A DNA stretch of 6,232 bases from NCBI GenBank assembly GCA_029856425.1, contig JAHQWZ010000116.1, positions 1 to 6,232 of the forward strand, given 5' to 3'. The stretch comes from Candidatus Thorarchaeota archaeon (GTDB lineage Archaea > Asgardarchaeota > Thorarchaeia > Thorarchaeales > Thorarchaeaceae). The notes below the pieces were generated by a model. It saw nothing but the letters and a program-made list of their open reading frames with translations. It did not search any database and was not told the DNA's origin. This document shows, piece after piece, positions 1 through 6,232 of the stretch. Each line of letters begins with the position of its first letter. The stretch's first letter is position 1. The position numbers and the translations under genes are program-made.

Positions 1-2
1 TA

Positions 3-1100
3 GCAGATGCTTCTTATGAACGTTTTGGGTCAGTAAATATACTTTGTAACAATGCGGGGGTGGGAGGAGCTGGGGGCATTAGTTTAATTACACTTGAAAA
101 TTGGAATTGGATTCTTGGTGTTAATCTTTTTGGGGTTATCCATGGTATTCAATATTTTTTAAGCCGAATGTTGACAAGTAATGAACCATGCCATATTGTA
201 AATATATCATCAATGGCTGGATTACTTACGGGTGACAATTCACCATATCCAACCTCTAAATTCGCGGTAGTCGCAATCTCTGAATCTTTAGCTTTAGATT
301 GCTTTAATACAAATGTAAGCATATCTGTAGTTTGTCCCGGGCGTGTTAATACAAATATTATCAATAATACACATATAATTAGACAAACGCGACCAGGTGT
401 TTGGCAACCATCAGCAGAAATGATTAAACAATCAGAAATTGGTAGGGAAAATATGAATAGAATCTTGGCGGGAGCAATGGCTCCAGAAAATTTGGCAGAA
501 TTAGTGATTAAAGCAATTAAAAACGACATCTTTTATGTTTTAACTCATCCAGAATACATACCATTGGTAAAGTCTCGGTTTGAGCGCATTAGTGAAGATA
601 CTTTAAAATTACATGAAGGATTTAAGGCAAAAAGTGAAAAAAAATCGAAGATCTTTAAAAACTATACGCCTGTTTTTTCCATATATTACCCCGAAAGTTT
701 TATAGAATTGAAACCAAACCCAATGAACTTTCCAGAGAACAAACCGGTCTTGATTGCCACTAAAGAGCCTGGTATTGATCTTTTGATTTCTGTTATTAAA
801 TCTTCGATACATGATCGACCATTAGATGAAACTGCCCAACAAATTGCAGGACGAATCAAGGATATAGCAAGAGATATAAATATTATATCCAATGAACCGA
901 AAACTTTAAGAGACGGAACACCTGCTTATGAAAGTGTTATTGAATATAAATATGCAAGTATTTTTAAGATTATTAGCATCCATCTTTCGGTTGAAAAAGA
1001 TGATCATCGGATTGTCATTAGCATTTATGCCAACGCTAATTATTATTCTGATGGCGATAATCCGTCATTCTTCAGGGTCCGGGAGTGTATTGGGATATGA
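3..1100 (+). CDS. Short-chain dehydrogenase/reductase with C-terminal PsbP/DcrB-like domain, partial at both ends
   Basis: The frame is open from base 3 at the left edge, so the true start and the Rossmann glycine motif (TGxxxGxG) lie outside the window. Visible SDR marks are NNAG just before base 60, the GVNLFGV helix around 117-137, an SSMAG serine at 207-212, and the catalytic YPTSK with Tyr at 246-248 and Lys at 258-260. This is a classical SDR, an NAD(P)-dependent oxidoreductase; the substrate cannot be read. After a lysine-rich linker (about 610-659) a second domain runs from about 660, with FSIYYPESF near its start and LRDGTPAYESV at 906-938; this pattern resembles PsbP/DcrB-like (DUF1795-type) domains, which is an inference. 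There is no signal peptide in the visible part. The last eight codons before the TGA at 1098-1100 appear to be the neighbouring ATPase gene read out of frame, so the native C-terminus is missing. The base composition is clearly more AT-rich than the rest of the window. Confidence 0.85.
   Translation, partial: ADASYERFGSVNILCNNAGVGGAGGISLITLENWNWILGVNLFGVIHGIQYFLSRMLTSNEPCHIVNISSMAGLLTGDNSPYPTSKFAVVAISESLALDCFNTNVSISVVCPGRVNTNIINNTHIIRQTRPGVWQPSAEMIKQSEIGRENMNRILAGAMAPENLAELVIKAIKNDIFYVLTHPEYIPLVKSRFERISEDTLKLHEGFKAKSEKKSKIFKNYTPVFSIYYPESFIELKPNPMNFPENKPVLIATKEPGIDLLISVIKSSIHDRPLDETAQQIAGRIKDIARDINIISNEPKTLRDGTPAYESVIEYKYASIFKIISIHLSVEKDDHRIVISIYANANYYSDGDNPSFFRVRECIGI
1055..1080. other. Breakpoint joining two unrelated partial genes
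   Basis: Three things change here. The dehydrogenase frame loses sense and reaches a stop at 1098. Recognisable ABC ATPase sequence begins in another frame at about 1072 (SSGSGSVLGYD, matching the segment after Walker A in this family). The G+C content rises from about a third to about 45%. No inverted repeat, target duplication or transposase is visible at the join. It could be an assembly chimera or a real deletion or recombination junction; the sequence cannot tell them apart. Confidence 0.75.
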
Positions 1101-1827
1101 TTTCTGCGAGTCAATTCAGGATATCAGAGATCATGTTGGATACTCGCCAGAGTTCACTCCTATGATACCTGATGTCAGCGCAATGAAGTATGTTACATTC
1201 ATGGGCAAGCTATCAGGACTTGGAGCGGTGGAGGCAGCTCAGCGGGCTCATGATACATTACATTACGTTGGTTTGGCAGAGGAGCGTTATCGTCCTCTAC
1301 GGGAATTTAGCACAGGCATGATGCAGAAATGTAAGCTTGCGGCTGCTCTAGTACATGATCCTGATCTGGTGATTCTTGACGAGCCAACAGATGGGCTTGA
1401 TCCCACTGGTCGCCACCAGATGTTAGAATTGATTGAGCGTCTGTATAAAGATGAAGGGAAGAGTTTGATTGTGTCATCTCATCTGCTGTTTGATGTTGAG
1501 AGAGTGTGTGATTGGGTCATGGTCTTGGGAAGAGGACAGCTGGTGACTAGTGGTGAAATGAGTAATTTGCTTGCTGACACATCAGGGATGCTTCGCTTGA
1601 AGATAAGTGGAGATCCCGTTTCATTCTCTCGTAAACTCACAGCCAAAGGGCTGGAGGTTGAGATTGATGGCCCTTTTCTAGATGTGAAGAGAACGAATGG
1701 CACAGAGATGGCTATTCTCGAAGAGGTCAATAGAGACCCCACAGTGAGCCTGCGCTACATGGGTAGCAGGACACGAACGCTCGAAGATGTCTTCATTAGT
1801 ATGGTAGAAGGGAGGGAGCTTGGATGA
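1072..1827 (+). CDS. ABC transporter ATP-binding subunit, 5'-truncated (Walker A missing)
   Basis: This is the cytoplasmic ATPase of an ABC-2 type exporter. Readable motifs are the Q-loop region VGYSPEF (Glu codon 1150-1152), the signature FSTGMMQK at 1306-1329, Walker B LVILDE at 1366-1383, the D-loop DGLDP just after it, and the switch His of SSH at 1480-1482. A C-terminal domain of about 100 residues follows, as is common for this subfamily (DUF4162-like). Aligned by eye with the second ATPase of the operon (SGSV at its residues 57-60), about 56 N-terminal residues are absent, including the A-loop and Walker A. The frame stays open upstream to an ATG at 928, but that part is the dehydrogenase gene in another frame and should not be taken as its N-terminus. 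As it stands the product could not bind ATP normally. The stop overlaps the next start (ATGA). Confidence 0.85.
   Translation, partial: SGSGSVLGYDFCESIQDIRDHVGYSPEFTPMIPDVSAMKYVTFMGKLSGLGAVEAAQRAHDTLHYVGLAEERYRPLREFSTGMMQKCKLAAALVHDPDLVILDEPTDGLDPTGRHQMLELIERLYKDEGKSLIVSSHLLFDVERVCDWVMVLGRGQLVTSGEMSNLLADTSGMLRLKISGDPVSFSRKLTAKGLEVEIDGPFLDVKRTNGTEMAILEEVNRDPTVSLRYMGSRTRTLEDVFISMVEGRELG
1811..1816 (+). promoter_or_regulatory. Ribosome binding site of first permease
   Basis: GGAGGG lies seven bases before the ATG at 1824 and inside the end of the ATPase gene. It fits the archaeal/bacterial anti-Shine-Dalgarno and, with the ATGA overlap, suggests translational coupling. Confidence 0.7.
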
Positions 1828-2801
1828 GCGATAGTCCTTCAGGTGATGACACCTATATTCGGAGATTCGGGTTCAGAAGGTTCACTGGCGTACGCCAGAA
1901 TCGTTTGTATCGAATAATTGCTGTGGCTTGGTTTAATCTCATAGAAGCAATTCGCCGCTCAGGCTTTACTAAGATGCTTTTAGTTTTCATGTTTTTCTCT
2001 ATATTGATTCAAGATGTCCTCATCATCGTAATTTCATGGTTCCTTCCATTCACTGGTCTACCCATTACAATCAACGAATTGTTTCGGGATGCGTATGCTG
2101 ACTCAGTCCTCGGCATGGTTTCGCTTGTAAATCGAATAACGGTTCTTGAATTGGGTTTTATGCCTTTTAACATCTCAGCGATTGGTATTAGTTTCATCTG
2201 GCTGCTTCTAATGGCCATAGTCGGTGGGGGTCTCATTGCCGATGATAGACTTCATCAGACTACAGAGGTCTACTTCTCAAGGATATCCAGACTAGAATAC
2301 ACTATTGGTAAGCTCATGAGTCTAATGCTCTTCTCTGCAGTAGTAGTTGTGCTTCCTTCCATAATTCAGTATTTTCTTCTCTCCTACGGGCTTGAAACTG
2401 ACCTTCTTGTCAATATTGACCTCATGTTCTGGGGAATTGGATTCACCCTTCTTGCAGCATTTCTACTCAGCCTTCTAATCTTGGCACTGTCAAGCTTCAC
2501 CAAAAGGAGAGCTGTTGCAACGCTCTCTTTCTTCATCGCAGCTATTGTCTTGTCCAGCTTCTACAGTGCAATTGGATGGTCTCAGTCTGAATCTCTGATA
2601 CTATTGCTGGACTTCGTTGGAGCTATCGCACTCCTTGGCGCAATGGCACTTGGATATGAGTCTCTTGATGTCAATGGCAGAACCATCATCTTCAACAATG
2701 GAATTGGTGTTGAAGGCCCAATGGTGTTGGCTGTAGTATTGATTGTTCTTATGCTGGGTATCGTAGCCCTAATGCTCACACTGTTTCGGAGGGATAGCTA
2801 A
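1824..2801 (+). CDS. ABC-2 type transporter permease, first membrane subunit
   Basis: This is a 325-residue integral membrane protein that probably forms part of the export channel. A charged N-terminus of about 45 residues includes an amphipathic stretch (ARG-rich, 13-46), followed by hydrophobic segments near residues 50-73, 117-139, 164-186, 202-224, 230-250, 262-278 and 299-321. That makes six or seven membrane spans. Between spans two and three the loop GLIADDRLHQTTEVYFSRIS (137-156), followed by R-x-E-Y-x-x-GK, matches the typical ABC-2 permease coupling loop (G-x-DD/E-R-x-x-G-T-x-E-x-x-L-S-R-P-x-x-R). The start is set by GGAGGG seven bases upstream and by the 4-base overlap with the upstream ATPase. 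It lacks the large extracellular domain of MacB-type proteins. The natural partner is the adjacent ATPase. The substrate cannot be inferred. Confidence 0.88.
   Translation: MSDSPSGDDTYIRRFGFRRFTGVRQNRLYRIIAVAWFNLIEAIRRSGFTKMLLVFMFFSILIQDVLIIVISWFLPFTGLPITINELFRDAYADSVLGMVSLVNRITVLELGFMPFNISAIGISFIWLLLMAIVGGGLIADDRLHQTTEVYFSRISRLEYTIGKLMSLMLFSAVVVVLPSIIQYFLLSYGLETDLLVNIDLMFWGIGFTLLAAFLLSLLILALSSFTKRRAVATLSFFIAAIVLSSFYSAIGWSQSESLILLLDFVGAIALLGAMALGYESLDVNGRTIIFNNGIGVEGPMVLAVVLIVLMLGIVALMLTLFRRDS
2788..2793 (+). promoter_or_regulatory. Ribosome binding site of second ATPase
   Basis: GGAGGG ends seven bases before the ATG at 2801, within the permease's last codons. The stop and start share one base (TAATG), which supports coupled translation. 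Confidence 0.7.
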
Positions 2802-3745
2802 TGCCCATTATACAGATTGAAGAAGCATCCAAGCAGTATGGCGAGGTTGTGGCAATAAGTCGATTTAATATGTCAGTCAAAGGTGGGTCAATCACAGGAT
2901 TCGTCGGGCCCAATGGGGCTGGCAAGACGACGACAATTAGAGTTGTAACCGGACTGACTAAACCAGACAGTGGTTCCGTTAGTGTCTTTGGTGAGAATCC
3001 CTTCGATAATGTTGGCATAAAGGAACGCATCGGCTATGTTTCCGAACATGATGATCTCTATCCTTGGGCAACTGTACGAGAATCAGTGAAGATGTTAGCT
3101 CAAATCAGCATGCCAAGACAACCCGGCCTTATTGATGCGATTGACCGCGCCATTGAAGAGGTAGGTATGACAAAATTTGCAGAACGGAAAGTTTCAGCTC
3201 TCTCAAAAGGTATGAAACAGAGAACCAAGATTGCAGCTGCATTAACGCATGCTCCATCCTTACTAGTACTAGATGAACCCCTAAGCGGGTTAGATCCCTT
3301 GGGGCGAAGGAGAATCATGGATTTACTAAGACGCCTTAATAGAGAGAAACAAGTTACTATTCTGATATCAAGCCATGTGTTGGAAGAACTGGAACATCTT
3401 GCAAGTAGGATCACACTCATTCACAGAGGGCAGACTATTGCAGAAGGTGATCCTGATAGAATCAGGAAACTCCTCTACCAGTATCCCCACGAGATTCTGT
3501 TCAAATCCTTGGCAGAGGACACGAAGAGAATAGCCAGCGGGCTTGTGGAGATTAAAGGATTGGTTAAATCACTCACATTCATGGAGCAAAGCGATGAGCT
3601 ACTCGAATGCAGGATTGTAACCCCCCAACCAGAACTCTTCTATGACGAGCTTGTAAGACTCGCGGTGGAGCGAAAGGCACCAATCATCCAGTTGGATACT
3701 CTATCAGAGAGTGTCGAACGCCTATTCGAATTTCTTGTTTCGTGA
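2801..3745 (+). CDS. ABC transporter ATP-binding subunit, complete
   Basis: This is a complete 314-residue ATPase that powers the ABC-2 exporter from the cytoplasmic side. Motifs in order are the A-loop aromatic Y13 in KQYGEVVA, Walker A GPNGAGKT at 36-43, the Q-loop region IGYVSEHD at 77-84 with Glu in place of Gln (frequent in this subfamily), the signature LSKGMKQR at 134-141, Walker B LLVLDE at 154-159, the D-loop SGLDP at 162-166, and the switch His192 in ISSH. Residues from about 225 form the C-terminal regulatory-type domain seen in CcmA/NatA-like ATPases of 300-320 residues. Sequence and length place it with drug, Na+, copper-processing (NosF) or lipid exporters of the ABC-2 class, without a firm substrate. 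It is divergent from the truncated first ATPase, so the pair are probably two different subunits and not a recent duplication. Confidence 0.92.
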   Translation: MPIIQIEEASKQYGEVVAISRFNMSVKGGSITGFVGPNGAGKTTTIRVVTGLTKPDSGSVSVFGENPFDNVGIKERIGYVSEHDDLYPWATVRESVKMLAQISMPRQPGLIDAIDRAIEEVGMTKFAERKVSALSKGMKQRTKIAAALTHAPSLLVLDEPLSGLDPLGRRRIMDLLRRLNREKQVTILISSHVLEELEHLASRITLIHRGQTIAEGDPDRIRKLLYQYPHEILFKSLAEDTKRIASGLVEIKGLVKSLTFMEQSDELLECRIVTPQPELFYDELVRLAVERKAPIIQLDTLSESVERLFEFLVS

Positions 3746-3751
3746 GGTGAT
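3744..3751 (+). promoter_or_regulatory. Ribosome binding site that fixes the second permease start
   Basis: GAGGTGAT is an eight-base match to the canonical Shine-Dalgarno complement, four bases before the ATG at 3756. It favours that ATG over the in-frame GTG at 3711, which lies inside the preceding ATPase gene. Confidence 0.75.
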
Positions 3752-3755
3752 AAAT

Positions 3756-4544
3756 ATGTCAGCAGAACCGATACAAACCCCCGTTCAGAAAGAAGGCGAA
3801 CTCTCGTCACCTCTCAAGGCACTCTTTCGAGGATTATATTTGCTGAGATTATTCTTGTTATCTTTTGTAAAGAGTCGAAAGAGTCAGGTATTGACCATTC
3901 TTGGCCTATTACCTGCAATTGTGATGATTGCCTTGGGTGTGCCTCCGCCAGCTCAAATCTTCTTTCGTGACTTTGTTCAGACACTATACATATCTTTACT
4001 CATTCCATTATCCGGACTGCTTCTTGGAACCGCGGCATTGTCTGACGAGATTGAGTCTCATACAATAGTACAGCTTGTCACTCGACCTGTTAGGAGAATT
4101 GAGATTCTCATATGGCGATTTTTCGCCACAGTCATAGCAGGTACTATCATCTCTATAGTGGTAACATCAGGCTTCTACGTTTCGATTTCTATCTCAGCTG
4201 AAATTCCATTTGAGATGCTTACTGGTTTCTGGCCAGTATGTGCGGTCTGCAATGCAGTCTACTGTTCAATATTCATGTTACTGGGTATAGCTCTAAAGAG
4301 GCCTCTTGTATGGGGTGTTGTCATTACACTATATGAGCAGCTCCTTGGTGTTGTGGCCATATTCTTTGAGGGGGCCGTTTTTTCCCTGTCCGGGCACATT
4401 CTGAACTATGGTCAGCTCTTTGCAGATTACAATTACAACATCCCGGATTGGCCACCGCTTATGTCTGGCTGGATTCTTCTTGTGATAGTTCTGGTCTGCA
4501 TTGCGCTATCAGGAATCCTGTTCAGAGTAAAGGATCTAGCTTAG
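3756..4544 (+). CDS. ABC-2 type transporter permease, second membrane subunit
   Basis: This is a 262-residue membrane protein, the last gene of the transporter operon, 10 bases after the ATPase stop. A hydrophilic N-terminus is followed by hydrophobic segments near residues 45-62, 74-96, 121-143, 157-180, 184-206 and 236-256, giving six spans, the usual ABC-2 number. The loop LSDEIESHTIVQLVTRPVRR (95-114) followed by an Ile/Trp-rich helix is the family's coupling region and corresponds to the DDRLHQTTEVYFSR loop of the first permease, but the rest of the two proteins shows little likeness. It probably pairs with the first permease in a heteromeric channel, each contacting one of the two ATPases. 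ATG 3756 is chosen for its strong ribosome binding site; a GTG 45 bases earlier is possible but unlikely. Confidence 0.85.
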   Translation: MSAEPIQTPVQKEGELSSPLKALFRGLYLLRLFLLSFVKSRKSQVLTILGLLPAIVMIALGVPPPAQIFFRDFVQTLYISLLIPLSGLLLGTAALSDEIESHTIVQLVTRPVRRIEILIWRFFATVIAGTIISIVVTSGFYVSISISAEIPFEMLTGFWPVCAVCNAVYCSIFMLLGIALKRPLVWGVVITLYEQLLGVVAIFFEGAVFSLSGHILNYGQLFADYNYNIPDWPPLMSGWILLVIVLVCIALSGILFRVKDLA

Positions 4545-4587
4545 TCGAACCGCTTGTTAATATCTAGTCACTCGGCAGTTCGACTAG
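4542..4587. repeat. Overlapping inverted repeats downstream of the transporter operon
   Basis: TAGTCGAAC (4542-4550, starting on the permease stop codon) is a perfect 9-base inverted match to GTTCGACTA (4578-4586). A second pair, CTAGTC (4564-4569) and GACTAG (4582-4587), shares the same right arm, so only one of the two stems can form at a time. A T-rich run follows at 4591-4597. This could be the operon's transcript end, or an operator-like site ahead of radA. The repeats are seen directly; the role is inference. Confidence 0.5.
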
Positions 4588-4590
4588 TGC

Positions 4591-4601
4591 TATTTTTATA
4601 T
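4591..4601 (+). promoter_or_regulatory. Probable archaeal TATA-box promoter of radA
   Basis: The AT-rich element TATTTTTATAT stands out from its surroundings and lies about 90 bases before the radA ATG. With the usual 22-27 base distance, transcription would start near 4622-4627 and leave a leader of roughly 55-60 bases. No clear purine-rich BRE precedes it, and the same T-run could serve as the terminator of the upstream operon. Confidence 0.45.
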
Positions 4602-4668
4602 CCAGTAATGCGACAAGTGCATGACCACGTGCTTGGCAGTGAATGAGCAGATGGACGCCAGGCATTGA

Positions 4669-4675
4669 GGGAGGT
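4669..4675 (+). promoter_or_regulatory. Ribosome binding site that fixes the radA start
   Basis: GGGAGGT ends seven bases before the ATG at 4683. The in-frame TTG at 4665 lies upstream of this site and would bury it inside the coding sequence, so ATG 4683 is preferred. Confidence 0.75.
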
Positions 4676-4682
4676 CCTCAGG

Positions 4683-5732
4683 ATGTCACCAAGAAAGAAG
4701 GAAGATGAAGAAGAAGAGGAAACTGTAGATTATGAGGATTTCGAGGATGCTGAAGAGGATGATGAAATCATCGAGATCGGCGTTGAGGGAGAGTCGGGAC
4801 TAGACGTCACAGATCTCCCTGGTGTAGGCCCTGCAATCGCGAAGCGCTTGTCAGAGGCTGGATATAGGAGTGTTGAGGCAATTGCAGTAGCATCTCCATC
4901 TGAGCTTGCAGCCGCAGGGTCAATTGGTGAAACCACTTCAACCAAGATCATAAAGGCAGCACGTGAAATGCTCGACATCGGTTTTGAAACAGCTGACCTT
5001 CTTCTTGAGAGGCGACGGACAGCAGGAAGAATCAGCACCGGTTCCACCGCACTTGATACACTCTTCGGGGGAGGACTTGAAACCCAGAGTATCACTGAAA
5101 TGTATGGTTCATTTAGATCTGGGAAGACACAGATGGCACACCAACTCTGTGTCATGGTTCAGAGACCAGAGAATGAAGGAGGCCTAGGTGCCACCGCAAT
5201 CTATGTCGATACGGAAGGAACATTCAGACCGGAGCGCCTTGTGGACATGGCAGAACCTTATGGCATGGATCCAAAGAAGGTATTGAAGAACGTTGTCTGG
5301 GCTCGCGCCTACAACTCCGACCATCAAATCTTGCTATGCGATCAAGCTATGGAAATGGCTCCGGAAAAGAATGCCAAGCTGCTTGTTGTTGACTCAGTTA
5401 CTAGTCATTTCAGAGCTGAGTACACAGGAAGAGGCACACTTGCGGCGAGACAGCAGAAGCTGAATAAACATCTCCATCATCTTCAGAGAGGTGCTGAGAT
5501 TAACAACATGGCCGTCTATATCACAAATCAGGTAATGTCGCGGCCTGACGCTTTCTTCGGAGATCCTACAGCTCCAGTTGGAGGCCATGTACTCGCTCAC
5601 GTTCCTCAGACACGCTGTTATCTGAGAAAATCAAAGGGTGAAAGGAGAATCTGCAGACTTGTGGACTCACCTAACCTCCCCGAGGGCGAGGCAGTTTTTA
5701 CTGTCATGAAGGAAGGTATTCGTGACGTGTAA
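4683..5732 (+). CDS. radA: DNA repair and recombination protein RadA
   Basis: This is the archaeal RecA/Rad51-family recombinase, which forms filaments on single-stranded DNA and catalyses ATP-dependent strand exchange in homologous recombination. The 349 residues comprise a very acidic tail (20 Asp/Glu in residues 7-37), a helix-hairpin-helix DNA-binding domain (about 42-97, DLPGVGPAIAKRL), the FxxA-type polymerisation motif FETA at 101-104, and the RecA core. Walker A is GSFRSGKT at 142-149, Walker B LLVVD at 233-237, and loop L1 surrounds RAEYTGRG (244-251). The TNQV segment (281-284) leads into loop L2, followed by FFGDPTAPVGGHVLAH (291-306). The family's C-terminal LPEGEAVF motif is at 332-339. 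The length is slightly above the usual 320-350 range centre and no intein interrupts it. It is separated from the transporter operon by 138 bases and a probable promoter, so it is likely transcribed alone. Confidence 0.97.
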   Translation: MSPRKKEDEEEEETVDYEDFEDAEEDDEIIEIGVEGESGLDVTDLPGVGPAIAKRLSEAGYRSVEAIAVASPSELAAAGSIGETTSTKIIKAAREMLDIGFETADLLLERRRTAGRISTGSTALDTLFGGGLETQSITEMYGSFRSGKTQMAHQLCVMVQRPENEGGLGATAIYVDTEGTFRPERLVDMAEPYGMDPKKVLKNVVWARAYNSDHQILLCDQAMEMAPEKNAKLLVVDSVTSHFRAEYTGRGTLAARQQKLNKHLHHLQRGAEINNMAVYITNQVMSRPDAFFGDPTAPVGGHVLAHVPQTRCYLRKSKGERRICRLVDSPNLPEGEAVFTVMKEGIRDV

Positions 5733-5755
5733 ATCATCTATGCACCGTTCTTGTA

Positions 5756-5778
5756 GGTGAGGCCAATTCCCCCTCACC
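5756..5778. terminator. Hairpin between convergent genes
   Basis: GGTGAGG (5756-5762) and CCTCACC (5772-5778) form a perfect 7-base stem with a 9-base loop. It lies 24 bases after the radA stop and overlaps the stop codon of the opposing gene. Its position suits a shared transcript end, but no T-run follows on either strand and archaeal termination usually depends on T-tracts, so the role is tentative. Confidence 0.35.
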
Positions 5779-6232
5779 CGAACTCTGCAGACTTGATTAT
5801 CTCGAGAACTGATTCATTCCAATTCTCAAGTGCTGAGGGATCTAGAGGATATGCCTCGTAGGCTCGAGATATCTTCTTCATGAGGCTTGAGGCTTTCTGA
5901 AGGTCTCTGAGAAGGCTAAACCGACTCAATCCCCTTCTAAATCTACGAAGCTTGTCAAAAGGTCCAAGTGAAAGGCCCTCTCCTCTATTTGCAGCCATGA
6001 GGTCTCCAGCTTCAAGTATTCTCTTTTCGAACCCAAAATCCATGTCTTCATCTGCGACTGCCTGAAGTAGTCTGCGAAATATCTCAAGAGATGCTAATCT
6101 CTTGCCAAAATCAGTCAGATATCTGATATTGTAATGCCATAATCCTCGAGCACTTAGATCTTTCCTGGCTATTGCCCTCTTGGCTACTTCTCCCAGAATA
6201 ATCCCTGCACGCATTCCTGCACCTATACCGCC
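5774..6232 (-). CDS. Geranylgeranyl reductase-like FAD-dependent oxidoreductase, C-terminal fragment
   Basis: The last 152 residues of a minus-strand gene are visible; the frame runs open through the right edge, so the start and the N-terminal FAD-binding GxGxxG are outside. The fragment opens with GGIGAGMRAG (6232-6203), which matches the late FAD-contacting glycine segment of the geranylgeranyl reductase family, where GG-x-G-x-A-x-x-x-G precedes a helix with GEVAKRAI. The next part (LSARGLWHYNIRYLTDFGKRL) fits the family's L-x-x-Y-x-x-x-W/Y-x-x-x-x-G pattern, followed by a helical C-terminal domain. In archaea such enzymes saturate the isoprenoid chains of membrane lipids using reduced FAD. 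Other members of the family act on other isoprenoids or on tetraterpenoids, so the substrate is not certain from this fragment. The gene converges on radA with a 41-base gap. Confidence 0.75.
   Translation of the reverse strand, partial: GGIGAGMRAGIILGEVAKRAIARKDLSARGLWHYNIRYLTDFGKRLASLEIFRRLLQAVADEDMDFGFEKRILEAGDLMAANRGEGLSLGPFDKLRRFRRGLSRFSLLRDLQKASSLMKKISRAYEAYPLDPSALENWNESVLEIIKSAEFG

Noticed and set aside
928..1071. An in-frame upstream extension of the first ATPase starting at ATG 928, giving a hydrophobic, membrane-like N-terminus.
   Set aside because: The same bases encode sensible protein in the dehydrogenase frame (LRDGTPAYE domain continuing to about 1070). The hydrophobic run is an out-of-frame reading of an AT-rich gene, and it replaces the Walker A region that every functional ATPase of this family has.
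3711..3755. A GTG start for the second permease, 15 codons upstream.
   Set aside because: It lies within the preceding ATPase coding sequence and has no evident ribosome binding site, whereas ATG 3756 has an eight-base match at good spacing.
4614..4635. An imperfect hairpin (CAAGTGC with GTGCTTG) near the predicted radA transcript start.
   Set aside because: It needs two G-T wobbles in seven pairs, and nothing else nearby suggests a leader-based control.
4665..4682. A TTG start for RadA, six codons upstream.
   Set aside because: The clear GGGAGGT site lies downstream of the TTG and is correctly spaced for ATG 4683.
4730..5155. A long minus-strand open frame opposite the start of radA.
   Set aside because: It is serine-rich low-complexity sequence produced by the GAA/GAT-rich acidic tail read in antisense; it matches no family I know and overlaps a certain gene.
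1..6232. CRISPR repeats, tRNA or rRNA genes, transposases, integrase attachment sites, toxin-antitoxin or defence genes.
   Set aside because: I looked on both strands and found no repeat array, cloverleaf, transposase motif or known defence domain.

Overview
The window looks like archaeal DNA joined at its left end to a stretch of different character. The archaeal signs are a RadA recombinase with an N-terminal helix-hairpin-helix domain, a C-terminal fragment that looks like a geranylgeranyl reductase (archaeal lipid synthesis), strong GGAGGTGAT-type ribosome binding sites, and a TATA-like box ahead of radA. An Asgard (for example Thorarchaeota-like) or euryarchaeal host is possible, but the sequence alone does not settle it.

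Left region (1 to about 1070): AT-rich, near one third G+C in hand-counted lines. It carries one plus-strand gene open at the left edge, a short-chain dehydrogenase fused to a C-terminal domain resembling the PsbP/DcrB fold. Its coding character stops abruptly between about 1060 and 1078, where it runs out of frame into the next gene and hits a stop.

Middle region (about 1070 to 4544): G+C near 45% in the one line counted. It holds a tight plus-strand operon in the order ATPase, permease, ATPase, permease, with a 4-base overlap, a 1-base overlap and a 10-base gap. The first ATPase begins at the breakpoint and has lost about 56 N-terminal residues, including Walker A. The other three genes are intact. 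Together they look like an ABC-2 type exporter with two different ATPases and two different membrane subunits; the substrate is unknown.

Right region (4545 to 6232): a 138-base intergenic stretch with overlapping inverted repeats and a probable promoter leads into radA. Facing it is the minus-strand, edge-truncated reductase gene, with a small hairpin between the convergent genes.

The most notable feature is the breakpoint near 1070, where two unrelated partial genes are joined. A chimeric assembly near a contig end and a real recombination event both fit; read-level evidence is needed to choose. No CRISPR array, RNA gene, transposase or clearly new defence system is visible.
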